Source: Tunturibacter empetritectus (GTDB lineage: Bacteria; Acidobacteriota; Terriglobia; Terriglobales; Acidobacteriaceae). Taken from it: a DNA stretch of 64,000 bases. Under the pieces are notes generated by a model. The model saw nothing but the letters and a program-made list of their open reading frames with translations. It ran no database searches and had not been told where the DNA came from. This document shows, in pieces, positions 38,476-46,350 of the stretch (positions are counted from its first letter, which is position 1; each line of letters starts with the position of its first letter). A program made the translations under genes and the position numbers. The DNA lies in contig NZ_CP132932.1 in the NCBI RefSeq assembly GCF_040358985.1, positions 3,658,001 through 3,722,000 of the forward strand, given 5' to 3'.

Positions 38476-39291
38476 TCATTGCACTTGGCCCGGTTGTGCA
38501 GGATTGGTGGAGTTTGGTGGGGGGACTGTTGGGGCGGGTAGGTCGATGCCGGCGGGTTGGGCGGGCATTACGTTGACGGGGGCGTTGGGGTACTTCCAGA
38601 CGACCGCGTAGATGCTGGCTAGGCCCATGAGGCAGAGGGCGAGGCCGAAGGCGGTGCAGACGTAGCCGAATTTCTTGCGGGCCTTTTCGCCGGGGGTGAT
38701 GCCCCACTTGGCGGCGAAGAGCCAGATGCCGTAGGCGAAGTGCCAGGTGGTGGCGATCATTGCGATGACGTAGACGGCGAGCATCCAGGGGTTGGAGAGT
38801 TCAACCTGTACTTTATGGAAGGCGGCGCCAGGGTTCTCGGGGAGGGAGATGCCGCTGAAGCGCTGTCGCCAGACGTGCTGGACGATGTAGAAGAAGGCGA
38901 TGACGCCGGTGATGCGCTGGGAGACGTACATCCAGTTGGAGGCCCAGGGGTAGACGTTGACGCTGACGCGGCCGCGGAAGGCGATGAAGAGTCCGTAGAG
39001 GGCGTGGAAGGCGAGGGGGATGAAGATGAAGGTCCACTCGAGGACGCGGACGAGCGGGAGGGAGTTGAGGAACTTGACCTGCTGGGCGTAGGCGAGGGGG
39101 CCGTTGAGGGTCTCGAAGTTGGAGAGGATGTGCTCGACGAGGAAGGCGCCGATGGGGACGATGCCGGAGAGGGAGTGAAGCTTGTGCCAGAGGTAGGAGT
39201 TGCCCTGGCCGGCGCGGAGTGGCTGCACACCTTTGAGCTTGGATACGCTGGGCTGGGCGGCAGGAGGGGCTGGCGGGGCGGCGGTGGCCAT
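38476..39291 (-). CDS. sdhC: succinate dehydrogenase cytochrome b subunit
   Basis: The 271-aa membrane anchor contains five transmembrane helices and conserved His residues as in Bacillus-type SdhC, which binds two hemes: LWHKLHSLSGIVPIGAFLVE, PLAFHALYGLFIAF, VIAFFYIVQHVWRQRF, and IATTWHFAYGIWLFA. The Pro/Ala-rich N-terminal 25 residues and Pro-rich C-terminal tail are additions. It is the first gene of the cluster, so its upstream region (39292-39672) probably holds the promoter. Confidence 0.92.
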   Translation of the reverse strand: MATAAPPAPPAAQPSVSKLKGVQPLRAGQGNSYLWHKLHSLSGIVPIGAFLVEHILSNFETLNGPLAYAQQVKFLNSLPLVRVLEWTFIFIPLAFHALYGLFIAFRGRVSVNVYPWASNWMYVSQRITGVIAFFYIVQHVWRQRFSGISLPENPGAAFHKVQVELSNPWMLAVYVIAMIATTWHFAYGIWLFAAKWGITPGEKARKKFGYVCTAFGLALCLMGLASIYAVVWKYPNAPVNVMPAQPAGIDLPAPTVPPPNSTNPAQPGQVQ

Positions 39292-39540
39292 GGGGACTCC
39301 TTGGTGCGGGATTCACGGATTCGTATGCTCGTGAGGACTGCAGGCTGCAGGGACGAAAAAGTGCAGCAGGGCGATTATTCCGCTCGGGGATTGGCAGCGT
39401 CAAGCAAAGTGCTGGATTTTGTGCGGTTATCGTTGTGTTTGTGCGATTAAGTTGATGGAGCTTGAATTTGGGATGGTTAGAGGTTAGCTACCCCCCCTCA
39501 CAACTTTTTTGATCAGGCCTACGAACCGAAAGCGAAAGAG

Positions 39541-39610
39541 ACGAAATACGGGGGTCTCTCCGCTGCGCGGTCACGATGAAGCTGTGAATCGCTTCGGTCG
39601 AGATGACGGG
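39541..39610 (+). repeat. dispersed repeat family 1, 'gggtctctcc...ggtcgagatgacg' subtype
   Basis: acgaaatacgggggtctctc, then cgctgcgcggtcacgatgaa and gcttcggtcgagatgacggg. Located in the sdhC to rdgB gap. Confidence 0.8.
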
Positions 39611-39629
39611 TTTTTGAGTGGGGAAGAGA

Positions 39630-39659
39630 ACAGGCAAATGCAAATACGAGATGACGGGG
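39630..39659 (+). repeat. dispersed repeat family 1, internally deleted copy
   Basis: The two ends fuse directly: caaatgcaaatacg then agatgacgggg, without the middle. It shows that the middle is dispensable. Confidence 0.55.
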
Positions 39660-39672
39660 TTTGGACAGGTTT

Positions 39673-40302
39673 TTAGAGTTCCGCGGATAAGGATTTGAGG
39701 AGTGCGGCGAAGGCTCGGCCACGGTGGCTGAAGGTGAGTTTGGTGGCGGTGTCGAGTTCGGCCATGGTTTTGTTTTGGGCGGGGAGGTAGAAGAGGGGGT
39801 CGTAGCCGAAGCCGTCGGTGCCGCGGGGGGCGGTGAGGATCTCGCCTTCGACTGCGCCGTGGCCGATGGCGAGGATTTGGCCGTCGCGGGCGGCGGCGAG
39901 GACGCAGTGGTAGCGGGCGCTTCGTTCGGTGAGAGGGATGTCGGTGAGGTTCGAGAGGAGGTAGAGGTTGTTGCGCTCGTCGGGGGTGTGAGGAGCGTTG
40001 TCGGGGAGGTCTGTCGGGGAGAAGTTGTGGTCGTCGGCGTAGCGGGCGGAGCGGACGCCGGGTGCTCCGTGGAGGGCGTCGACTTCGAGGCCGGAGTCGT
40101 CGGCGATGACGATTTCGCCGGGGGCGTGGTGGGAGTAGTAGATGGCCTTGAGGCGGGCATTGCCTTCGAAGGTGGGCTCGTCTTCGGAGGGGGCGTGGAT
40201 TTGTTTGAGGTTGGGTAGGGGGGCGAGTGTGATCTGCGGAGAGGCTGTGGCGGCGAAGTCTCGGAGTTTGCCTGGGTTGGTGGTGGCGACGAAGAGATTC
40301 AT
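39673..40302 (-). CDS. rdgB: XTP/dITP diphosphatase (RdgB/HAM1 family)
   Basis: RdgB hydrolyses dITP, XTP and other non-canonical purine triphosphates, keeping them out of DNA. The 209-aa product has the family motifs FVATTNPGKLRDF (substrate-binding Asn/Lys), EDEPTFEGNARLKAI, IADDSGLEVDALHGAPGVRS with catalytic Asp, and PRGTDGFGYDPLFYLP. The C-terminal THR segment FSHRGRAFAALL is complete. It precedes an AAA_28 ATPase by 9 bp and probably shares a transcript with it. Confidence 0.95.
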   Translation of the reverse strand: MNLFVATTNPGKLRDFAATASPQITLAPLPNLKQIHAPSEDEPTFEGNARLKAIYYSHHAPGEIVIADDSGLEVDALHGAPGVRSARYADDHNFSPTDLPDNAPHTPDERNNLYLLSNLTDIPLTERSARYHCVLAAARDGQILAIGHGAVEGEILTAPRGTDGFGYDPLFYLPAQNKTMAELDTATKLTFSHRGRAFAALLKSLSAEL

Positions 40303-40311
40303 CTGGCTACC

Positions 40312-40872
40312 TTAGCGTAAATCGAGATGAGACTGGATGAAGTCGGCTCTTTCGTTTGGGGTGCTTAGAGGTATGAGGATTGGATCGTAGCCGCAACGGG
40401 TATAGGCCTTCATCGCTTGTTCGAAGCTGAAGAGGGCTTCGTCGAAGGTCTGTTTACGTTGGGTGTCTGTTGTGTAGATGTCGCGCCATGGTGGGGCGAG
40501 AAAGACTTTTGAGTAGCGGTGAAGGGTGCAGGCCTCTTTGATGGCGCGTTGGTCTGGGTGTTGATATGGGAGTTGGATGATCTGCGCGTAGCCGAGTGTG
40601 TCGGGGAGGCCGCGGTCGAAGAAGGTTGGATGTTGCGCGTGCTGGTGTTGAAGAAACGACGCGATGGAGCCTTCGAGCATGAGTTTTATGTAGGCGGTTG
40701 TCTCTTGCCAGGGGAGAGCGTTGCCGCCGGATTGCATCTGCTCCTGGATGATGCGGCGGGCGATTTCGGGAACACAAGCGTAGCCGTGCGATTGCAGGAC
40801 GTTGAGCAAGGTTGTTTTGCCGGCGCCGGGTGCTCCGCTGATGGCTATGAGGTTTTTGTTGGTGGATTGCAT
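40312..40872 (-). CDS. AAA_28-type ATPase (small P-loop NTPase)
   Basis: A 186-aa P-loop protein. Walker A AISGAPGAGKTTLLN near residues 11-25, followed by HGYACVPEIARRIIQEQ, TTAYIKLML, TFFDRGLPDTLGYAQ as Walker-B like, and a C-terminal ERADFIQSHLDLR. The AAA_28 group resembles NadR-like kinases and is often of unknown role; no lid domain or DNA-binding domain is visible. It lies just upstream of rdgB on the same strand. Start ATG 40872 opens the reading frame of the P-loop. Confidence 0.85.
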   Translation of the reverse strand: MQSTNKNLIAISGAPGAGKTTLLNVLQSHGYACVPEIARRIIQEQMQSGGNALPWQETTAYIKLMLEGSIASFLQHQHAQHPTFFDRGLPDTLGYAQIIQLPYQHPDQRAIKEACTLHRYSKVFLAPPWRDIYTTDTQRKQTFDEALFSFEQAMKAYTRCGYDPILIPLSTPNERADFIQSHLDLR

Positions 40873-41046
40873 GTTGTTGAGAGTCCTGGTGAGGTTAGTT
40901 GGCGGCGATTCGGAGACGGACGAAGGCTACGCTCCGAAAGGGTGGCTCGATCATCGGAGCAGAAACAAATAATGTGTGACATTTTTGATTCTGCTGCGAA
41001 TCATGTACCAGACGCGTGGAGATTGGTAGCTGGAAGGAGCAGGGAC

Positions 41047-41535
41047 GTGACGGGCAAGATGCAGCAAGAGTTCGAAACCCTTCTCCAGGCGCATCGAGGC
41101 ATTGTCTTCAAGACAGTGAATACCTATTGCTGGCGGCAGGAAGACCGAGGTGACCTTGCACAGGAGATCGCTGCCCAACTCTGGAAGGCGTGGCCAAAGT
41201 ATGATTCTTCCCGAAACTTCACGACATGGATGTACCGCATTGCTTTGAACGTGGCCATCAGCTTTGTGCGTGAAGAGGTGAAGCATCGCAGAGTCTTTAC
41301 GTCACTTGAGGAAGATGGGTATGAAGCTACTCCGGTGCCTGATCCCGGTACAACTGATCGCATGGAACGACTGCATCGGTTTATCGAGAGGGAACCTCCT
41401 TTTGAACGGGCGCTTCTGCTGCTGTATCTCGAAGACAGGTCTCAAAAGGAGATCGCCGAGATTTTGGGAATTACGCCGACAAACGTTTCGACGAAGATCA
41501 GCCGATTGAAACAACGGATTCGAACCGAAATTTGA
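41047..41535 (+). CDS. RNA polymerase ECF-type sigma factor
   Basis: A 162-aa sigma-70 family factor. Region 2 includes HRGIVFKTVNTYCWRQEDRG, AQEIAAQLWKAWPKYDSS and RNFTTWMYRIALNVAISF; region 4 has ERALLLLYLEDRSQKEIAEI and GITPTNVSTKISRLKQRI, a helix-turn-helix for the -35 element. GTG 41047 is the start, with AAGGAG seven bases upstream; an earlier in-frame ATG would add an implausible N-terminus. The gene 16 bp downstream encodes a membrane protein that may be its anti-sigma partner. Confidence 0.9.
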   Translation: MTGKMQQEFETLLQAHRGIVFKTVNTYCWRQEDRGDLAQEIAAQLWKAWPKYDSSRNFTTWMYRIALNVAISFVREEVKHRRVFTSLEEDGYEATPVPDPGTTDRMERLHRFIEREPPFERALLLLYLEDRSQKEIAEILGITPTNVSTKISRLKQRIRTEI

Positions 41536-41551
41536 ATGAAGGAGAACAACA

Positions 41552-42217
41552 ATGGAACTGAACGAACTCAAGGCAGCGTGGCAGTTATTGGAGAAGGCGC
41601 TCGAACGTGGAAACCAATTGAGCGTGGCTATGTTGCGTCAACAGAAGCTGGATGCAGCTAGTAGAAGTCTAAGACCGCTAAAGCTGAACCAGGTATTTCA
41701 GATTTTCTTTGGAGTGCTTTTCCTTGTTTTGGCCGGGCTGCTCTGGAGCACAAAGCCAACGGCGATTTCGGTCATTCTAGGAGGAGTGTTCGTACAAGCC
41801 TATGGAATCGGCTGCGTGATCACAGCGGGGATTGTCTTCTCCGCGCTGAGCCGCATTGACTATGCCGCGCCAGTGGTTGAAGTGCAAGGCGGATTGGCCC
41901 GTGTGCGTCGAGCGTATGGGATCTGTGTTGTGGTCGCGGGTCTCTCCTGGTGGTTCCTGTGGATACCTTTGCTGATGTTGCTGTTGGGACTTGCGCACGT
42001 GGATTTGTATGCTTACGCCCCTTCAGTTATCTGGATTGGAGTGGTAGTAGGAGTTGCTGGGTTGCTGGGTACGTACGGGATGTATGTCTATTCCCAGAGA
42101 TCCTCCAATATGGAGTTGCGTCAGTTCGTGGAACGCGCAACCTTCGGACGTAGTTTGCAAAACGCGCTTCAACAATTGAATGAGGTCAGGAAGTTTGAAG
42201 AAGAAGTTCTTACCTAA
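41552..42217 (+). CDS. four-helix membrane protein, candidate partner of the sigma factor
   Basis: MELNELKAAWQLLEKALERG, with a cytosolic helical N-terminus of about 50 residues, precedes four hydrophobic segments (FFGVLFLVLAGLLWS, VILGGVFVQAYGIGCVITAG, GICVVVAGLSWWFLWIPLLM, VIWIGVVVGVAGLLGTYG). The C-terminus returns to the cytosol. The layout fits regulatory proteins that sit next to ECF factors in Acidobacteria and Planctomycetes, but has no ZAS or other anti-sigma motif that I can see. Start 16 bp after the sigma stop, good GGAG at 41540. Assigned by context only. Confidence 0.8.
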   Translation: MELNELKAAWQLLEKALERGNQLSVAMLRQQKLDAASRSLRPLKLNQVFQIFFGVLFLVLAGLLWSTKPTAISVILGGVFVQAYGIGCVITAGIVFSALSRIDYAAPVVEVQGGLARVRRAYGICVVVAGLSWWFLWIPLLMLLLGLAHVDLYAYAPSVIWIGVVVGVAGLLGTYGMYVYSQRSSNMELRQFVERATFGRSLQNALQQLNEVRKFEEEVLT

Positions 42218-42255
42218 GAGAAGGGGGTAGCGGGCGGTTAGATTCTTCGGGGTCG

Positions 42256-43731
42256 CTACTTTGTGATGCGGAGGCGGAGGAAGGCGACGGCTCCGAAGGG
42301 GTGGGTGCCGTAGGTTGAGACCAGGGCGGTGGGGGTGGTGTAGGTGGTGAACTGCGCGCCTGGGGCGATGAGGAGGTGAGGGGCAAGTGGCAAGTCGCGG
42401 TCGTAGCCAAAGGAGTATGCGGCTACGTGGCCGAGGGGGGATTCGGTGAAGTTGGGTGGGAGCGGGGAGCCGGGGGGGATGAGGAGTTCGTTGGAGCGAC
42501 CGGCGTTTTCGATGCGTGTCCAGACGTAGTTGCGGGTGCGGAAGTTGAGGAGGGATTCGAGGAGGTAGGAGTTTTCTTTGCTGCTGTCTGTGAGGGATTT
42601 TGTGCGTCCCCAGATAAGTGTGTTCGACCAGTTGTTGGTGTGGGCGCCGTCTGCAGTGGTGCGGCCGAAGGGACGGTTGTACATGATGGAGGCGGTCTGG
42701 CGCTGTTGGTTCTCGTGCGGGTAGAGGGCTTCGGGGCTGACGATGTGGGCGATGGAGTATTGGGTGCTCAGGTTTTTTGTTGGGGCGAAGGTGATGCGGG
42801 AGGAGTAGCTGTCGACGGCGTGACCGTTGGGGGAGGGTTGAAAGCCCCAGCGCTGCTCGGTGGGTTCGGCGCCGTGGAAGCCGGACTCTTCGAAGCGGAG
42901 CCAGCGCCAGGTGATGCCGCCGGTGAAGACGTTGAAGGCGATGTGAGTGGAGTCCTGTTGGTGGTGGCCGAGTGCGGCGATGGGATCTTCAGACGCGGAG
43001 AGGCGGTGGGGGTAGGCGGTGGGGCCGATGGCGGGGTCGCCTATGGGAGCGGCGTAGAGGCTGAGGAGGGTGTGGCTGCCGAGGTGGAGATCGTAGAGGG
43101 CGGCGAGTTCCATGAAGAAGTCGTGTGGATGCTGGCCGTCGATGATGGGTTTGCCGAAGGCGGTTTCGCCTTGCTGGAAGAGCTCGGGGTATTGGCGGCT
43201 GGAGATGGTGGCGGGTTCGAGCGAGAGCATGGTGCGGAGGGTGAGCTGGCCGTACTGGCCGTGCGTGCCGAGCTGGCGCATGGCCATGGGCATGATCCAG
43301 TTGGTGGAGAAGAGCTTGTCGCCGCCGCGTGTGATTGCCGGGCTGGGGCATGGGCCGAGTTGCAGGCAGAGATCGGGGGTAGGGCCTGTGGGGTTGGAAG
43401 CGTGCTGTTGGGTGTCGGAGATGGAGGCGGTGCCGTGGAGCATGAGCATCCAGCCGCGGTAGTTGCGCATGAGCATGGAGACGGGAGTGGAGGCGGGCTC
43501 GGCGCTGGTGCCGGAGGTGGTGTGATTGAGGATGGTGTCGATGAGGGTTGATGGCGGCTTCATCATGTCCATGCTCATCGGCATGGTGGTCTTCTCTGGT
43601 GTGGATGTCTGATCGGGGTCCATCTTCATGCCGGGCATGTTTGGCATAGAACCTGGATTTGTCTGGGCCTGTGTTAATGATGACGCGAGGAAGGGCAACG
43701 AAAACAGGGCCGCTGTGAGGAGGGAGCGCAT
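42256..43731 (-). CDS. Met-rich secreted/outer-membrane protein (491 aa)
   Basis: The signal peptide is MRSLLTAALFSLPFLASSLTQ. The mature N-terminus is very Met-rich (SMPNMPGMKMD, TTMPMSMDMMKPP), a composition seen in copper and silver handling proteins. The remaining 400 residues look like a beta-barrel-like outer-membrane protein with HGTASISDTQQH and GQHPHDFFMELAALYDLHLG; I recall similar acidobacterial hypotheticals but no named family. Two His/Asp-rich stretches could bind metal. The gene is co-directional with the Cys-rich gene upstream at 43809, 77 bp away. Metal resistance is an inference from composition. Confidence 0.75.
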   Translation of the reverse strand: MRSLLTAALFSLPFLASSLTQAQTNPGSMPNMPGMKMDPDQTSTPEKTTMPMSMDMMKPPSTLIDTILNHTTSGTSAEPASTPVSMLMRNYRGWMLMLHGTASISDTQQHASNPTGPTPDLCLQLGPCPSPAITRGGDKLFSTNWIMPMAMRQLGTHGQYGQLTLRTMLSLEPATISSRQYPELFQQGETAFGKPIIDGQHPHDFFMELAALYDLHLGSHTLLSLYAAPIGDPAIGPTAYPHRLSASEDPIAALGHHQQDSTHIAFNVFTGGITWRWLRFEESGFHGAEPTEQRWGFQPSPNGHAVDSYSSRITFAPTKNLSTQYSIAHIVSPEALYPHENQQRQTASIMYNRPFGRTTADGAHTNNWSNTLIWGRTKSLTDSSKENSYLLESLLNFRTRNYVWTRIENAGRSNELLIPPGSPLPPNFTESPLGHVAAYSFGYDRDLPLAPHLLIAPGAQFTTYTTPTALVSTYGTHPFGAVAFLRLRITK

Positions 43732-43808
43732 GAGAGTTCCTTGTCTTGAGGCGTGCGTTGTCTGGAGACAGCGTGGAGGCGCTGTAACGCGAAGGGCTCA
43801 AGAGGGAA

Positions 43809-44144
43809 TCAGATACGGAGTGGGGTGCAGAGAGGGAGTGGGGGCGGTCCCGTGAGTCGAAGGATGGGTGCGCGCAGTGGGGATGGGATCTCGTCGCTTA
43901 GTGGAGAGACGTGGACTGTGTGGAGTAGAAGCTGCGGCTCAACCTGTGTCGAAATAACTGCGGGTGCTTGCTGCTGCTGGGCGCTGCAACAGGAGGGGAG
44001 ATGTTGATCGAAGGGCGATGGTTTGGGGCAGTGATCGCAGGAGGATTGTTGCTTCGGCTGTGCGATCTCGACGCAGGTGGCTGCACTGACGAGAAGAGTC
44101 AGGAGGCAGAGCAGCGTCGCGAAGAGGTGCACAGTTTTTTTCAT
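43809..44144 (-). CDS. Cys-rich secreted small protein (111 aa)
   Basis: MKKTVHLFATLLCLLTLLVS is a signal peptide. The mature part contains SSCDHCPKPSPFDQHLPSCC near residues 34-53, with CxxC and CC motifs that could bind a metal. The rest is Gln/Pro-rich. Its position directly upstream of the Met-rich protein on the same strand suggests one copper/metal-related transcript. No known family; the pairing itself carries the interpretation. Confidence 0.6.
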   Translation of the reverse strand: MKKTVHLFATLLCLLTLLVSAATCVEIAQPKQQSSCDHCPKPSPFDQHLPSCCSAQQQQAPAVISTQVEPQLLLHTVHVSPLSDEIPSPLRAPILRLTGPPPLPLCTPLRI

Positions 44145-44220
44145 TGCTGTGAGGTTTGACGGAGAGACCGTGGCAAGGGATACATCTAGTCGAGATTATT
44201 TTGTTGTTGCGATTGTATTC

Positions 44221-44784
44221 TCAAGTGAGTTGGAGGGGAAGGCTTGCGGTTTGTTTCTTATGTTGAGGATTTGCGTCTTCGTGATTTAGTAGCCAGCGTT
44301 TGCGCTCGAGGCCGCCGCCGTAGCCGGTGAGGGAGCCGTTGGATCCAATGACGCGGTGACAGGGGACTACGACTCCGATGGGGTTGGAGCCGTTGGCGAG
44401 CCCTACTGCTCTGACGGCGTTGGGTCGTCCGATCTGCGCGGCCAACTTGCCATAGGAGACGGTTGTGCCGTGTGGGATCTGTCGCAGAGCGCGCCAGACC
44501 TCGCGTTGGAATGGTGTTCCTGCTGTCTGGACGGGGAGCACGTTTATTGCGGCAAGCTCTCCTGCGAAGTAACGCTTCATCACGTCGGATAAGCCCGACG
44601 GATTTTTGGCTGGCTCAAGCTTGAACCCGTTGCGGCCGTAGTGAAGCCGCAGAGACCTTTGCAGGCGCTCTTCATGATCTGTCCATTCAACGGCGCGCAG
44701 GTTTCCGTCATGATCGGCTACGATGATCATCTCGCCGATCGGCGTGTCGAATCGGTCTGTCAGCAGTCTAAGAGTTTCAGGCAT
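44221..44784 (-). CDS. ogt: methylated-DNA-protein-cysteine methyltransferase
   Basis: A 187-aa suicide alkyltransferase that removes methyl from O6-methylguanine. Motifs: TPIGEMIIVADHDGNLRAVE, TPFQREVWRALRQIPHGTTV, SYGKLAAQIGRPNAVRAVGL and PCHRVIGSNGSLTGYGGGLE, where the Cys in PCHRV accepts the alkyl group. ATG 44784 overlaps the stop of the Ada-AlkA gene by 8 bp, so the two are translationally coupled. The N-terminal Ada domain is supplied by that upstream gene. Confidence 0.95.
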   Translation of the reverse strand: MPETLRLLTDRFDTPIGEMIIVADHDGNLRAVEWTDHEERLQRSLRLHYGRNGFKLEPAKNPSGLSDVMKRYFAGELAAINVLPVQTAGTPFQREVWRALRQIPHGTTVSYGKLAAQIGRPNAVRAVGLANGSNPIGVVVPCHRVIGSNGSLTGYGGGLERKRWLLNHEDANPQHKKQTASLPLQLT

Positions 44785-46279
44785 GGGTTCCCTCGGTGTG
44801 CAGAATTTCGTTGGTGTTGGCGGCCCAGAGATGTTGTGCCGCGTAGGCGCGCCACGGTCGCCATGACTCGGCGCGATGCAGAAGAGACTTTGGAGTTGCG
44901 GGTACTCCGTCGAGCTTCGCTGCCCCACGCAGCAGACCGATGTCGGATGCGGGGAAGGCGTCCATCTCGCGGATGGCGCGGAGAGCGATGTATTGCGCGG
45001 TCCAGTCGCCGATGCCGGGAATGGTGCGGAGCTTTGCGATGACTTCTTCGATAGTCCCAAGCGGACGGAAGAGATTTGGGTTGTCGGCTGCTGCGTGCGC
45101 GAGTGCTTTCAACGAGGCGAGGCGTGCGGCGGGCATGCCCAGACCAAGAGATTTTGCCGCGGCGATGCGCTTTGCCGTGGGGAAGGTGTGGGTCAGGCCT
45201 GGATGGGTGCTTGGGCTTTTTGGTAGCGGCTTGCCGTGGAGGGCTACGAGTTGTCCTGCGAGTTTGCGTGCGGCAACGACGCTGATCTGCTGGCCGAGGA
45301 TGGCGCGTACGGCGAGTTCGAAGCCGTCCCAGCCGCCGGGGGCGCGCAGACCGGGCCGTAGTGCTACCCAAGGCGCGAGTTGCGGATCGTGCGAGAGGTG
45401 GGCGTCGATGGTCTCGATGTCTGCGCCGATGTCGAAGAGGCGACGCACACGGGCTACGATTGCAGGGAGAGACTGTACGGCAGGGAATTGAATCGATACG
45501 CTGAGGCTCTGTCGCTGCGGGAGATGAGTGACTGCAATGCTTCCACGCGATCCGTCGATCTCTACGGTGCGGCGATAACAAGCGTTCTCTACTACTTCAA
45601 CGCCGGGGATGGCACGCGCCTTGAGGAAGCTGAGCATGGACTCCCAGTCGTACGGGGGGCGATAGCGCAGGCGGAGGGTGATGCCTGCGTCGGTGGTTGG
45701 GCGGCTTGCGGAGGACTTTCGCCGGAGGGCGCTGGGTGGGCGATGGAAGAGGGTTTGAAAGAGCTCGTTGAAGCGGCGCAGGCTGTTGAAGCCCGCAGCG
45801 ATCGCTACTTCAGCCATGGGCATCTGCGTTTCGTGGATGAGGTGTTTGGCGAAGAGGACGCGCCGGGTCTGGGCTACGGCGATTGGTGATGCTCCGAGGT
45901 GCTGGAGGAAGAGTCTGCGGAGTTGACGCTCCCCGACGCCTAGACGTTCGGCGAGTGCGTCTACGGTCTTGCCTTCGCCGTCGAGGGCACCGTCGGCTAT
46001 GAGTGCCAGCGCGCGTGAGACGGTGTTGGAGGTTCCGCGCCATGAGGCGAGTTCGGGCGCTGTCTCCGGACGGCAACGCAGGCAGGGACGGTAGCCGGCC
46101 TCATGCGCTGCTGCCGCGGAGGGATAGAAGGTGCAGTTTTCATACTTCGCCGTACGGGCCGGACAGACGGGGCGGCAGTAGATTCCGGTGGATTTGACGC
46201 CGACGTACATCAGGCCGTCGAACCGGGGGTCACGGCTCTGAAGGGCCCGGTAGCAGGTCTCTTTGTCAGGTAGCTCCAT
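44777..46279 (-). CDS. Ada-AlkA fusion: methyl-sensing regulator joined to 3-methyladenine DNA glycosylase
   Basis: A 500-aa bifunctional protein. Residues 1-80 are the Ada N-terminal zinc domain (GIYCRPVCPARTAKYENCTF, GYRPCLRCRPE) with the methylphosphotriester-accepting Cys. Residues about 85-185 are an AraC-type helix-turn-helix. The C-terminal half is AlkA: GWDGFELAVRAILGQQIS and the HhH-GPD motif LRTIPGIGDWTAQYIALRAI with catalytic Asp in FPASDIGLL. It both activates and carries out repair. ogt follows with an 8-bp overlap, so the adaptive response genes form one unit. Confidence 0.95.
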   Translation of the reverse strand: MELPDKETCYRALQSRDPRFDGLMYVGVKSTGIYCRPVCPARTAKYENCTFYPSAAAAHEAGYRPCLRCRPETAPELASWRGTSNTVSRALALIADGALDGEGKTVDALAERLGVGERQLRRLFLQHLGASPIAVAQTRRVLFAKHLIHETQMPMAEVAIAAGFNSLRRFNELFQTLFHRPPSALRRKSSASRPTTDAGITLRLRYRPPYDWESMLSFLKARAIPGVEVVENACYRRTVEIDGSRGSIAVTHLPQRQSLSVSIQFPAVQSLPAIVARVRRLFDIGADIETIDAHLSHDPQLAPWVALRPGLRAPGGWDGFELAVRAILGQQISVVAARKLAGQLVALHGKPLPKSPSTHPGLTHTFPTAKRIAAAKSLGLGMPAARLASLKALAHAAADNPNLFRPLGTIEEVIAKLRTIPGIGDWTAQYIALRAIREMDAFPASDIGLLRGAAKLDGVPATPKSLLHRAESWRPWRAYAAQHLWAANTNEILHTEGTHA

Positions 46280-46350
46280 GTACGAAGTCTCTCATGGTGA
46301 GAGAAGAAAACTCGCGGTTTTCGGACATGGTCATTTTTGCTGGAAGCTGG

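Larger units (their letters stand above)
39292..39672. other. 381-bp intergenic region with two repeats, probable sdh promoter
   Basis: No gene. It contains repeat copies at 39541-39610 and a deletion variant at about 39630-39659. The sdhC-proximal half (39292-39500) is the likely promoter region; I cannot assign a specific -10/-35. Confidence 0.5.

Noticed and set aside
39519..40160. 213-codon minus-strand ORF overlapping rdgB
   Set aside because: Ser/Thr/Pro-rich shadow of rdgB in another frame.
42376..43551. 391-codon plus-strand ORF, Gly/Val/Glu-rich
   Set aside because: It is the reverse frame of the Met-rich gene, with the composition expected from high-GC antisense reading.
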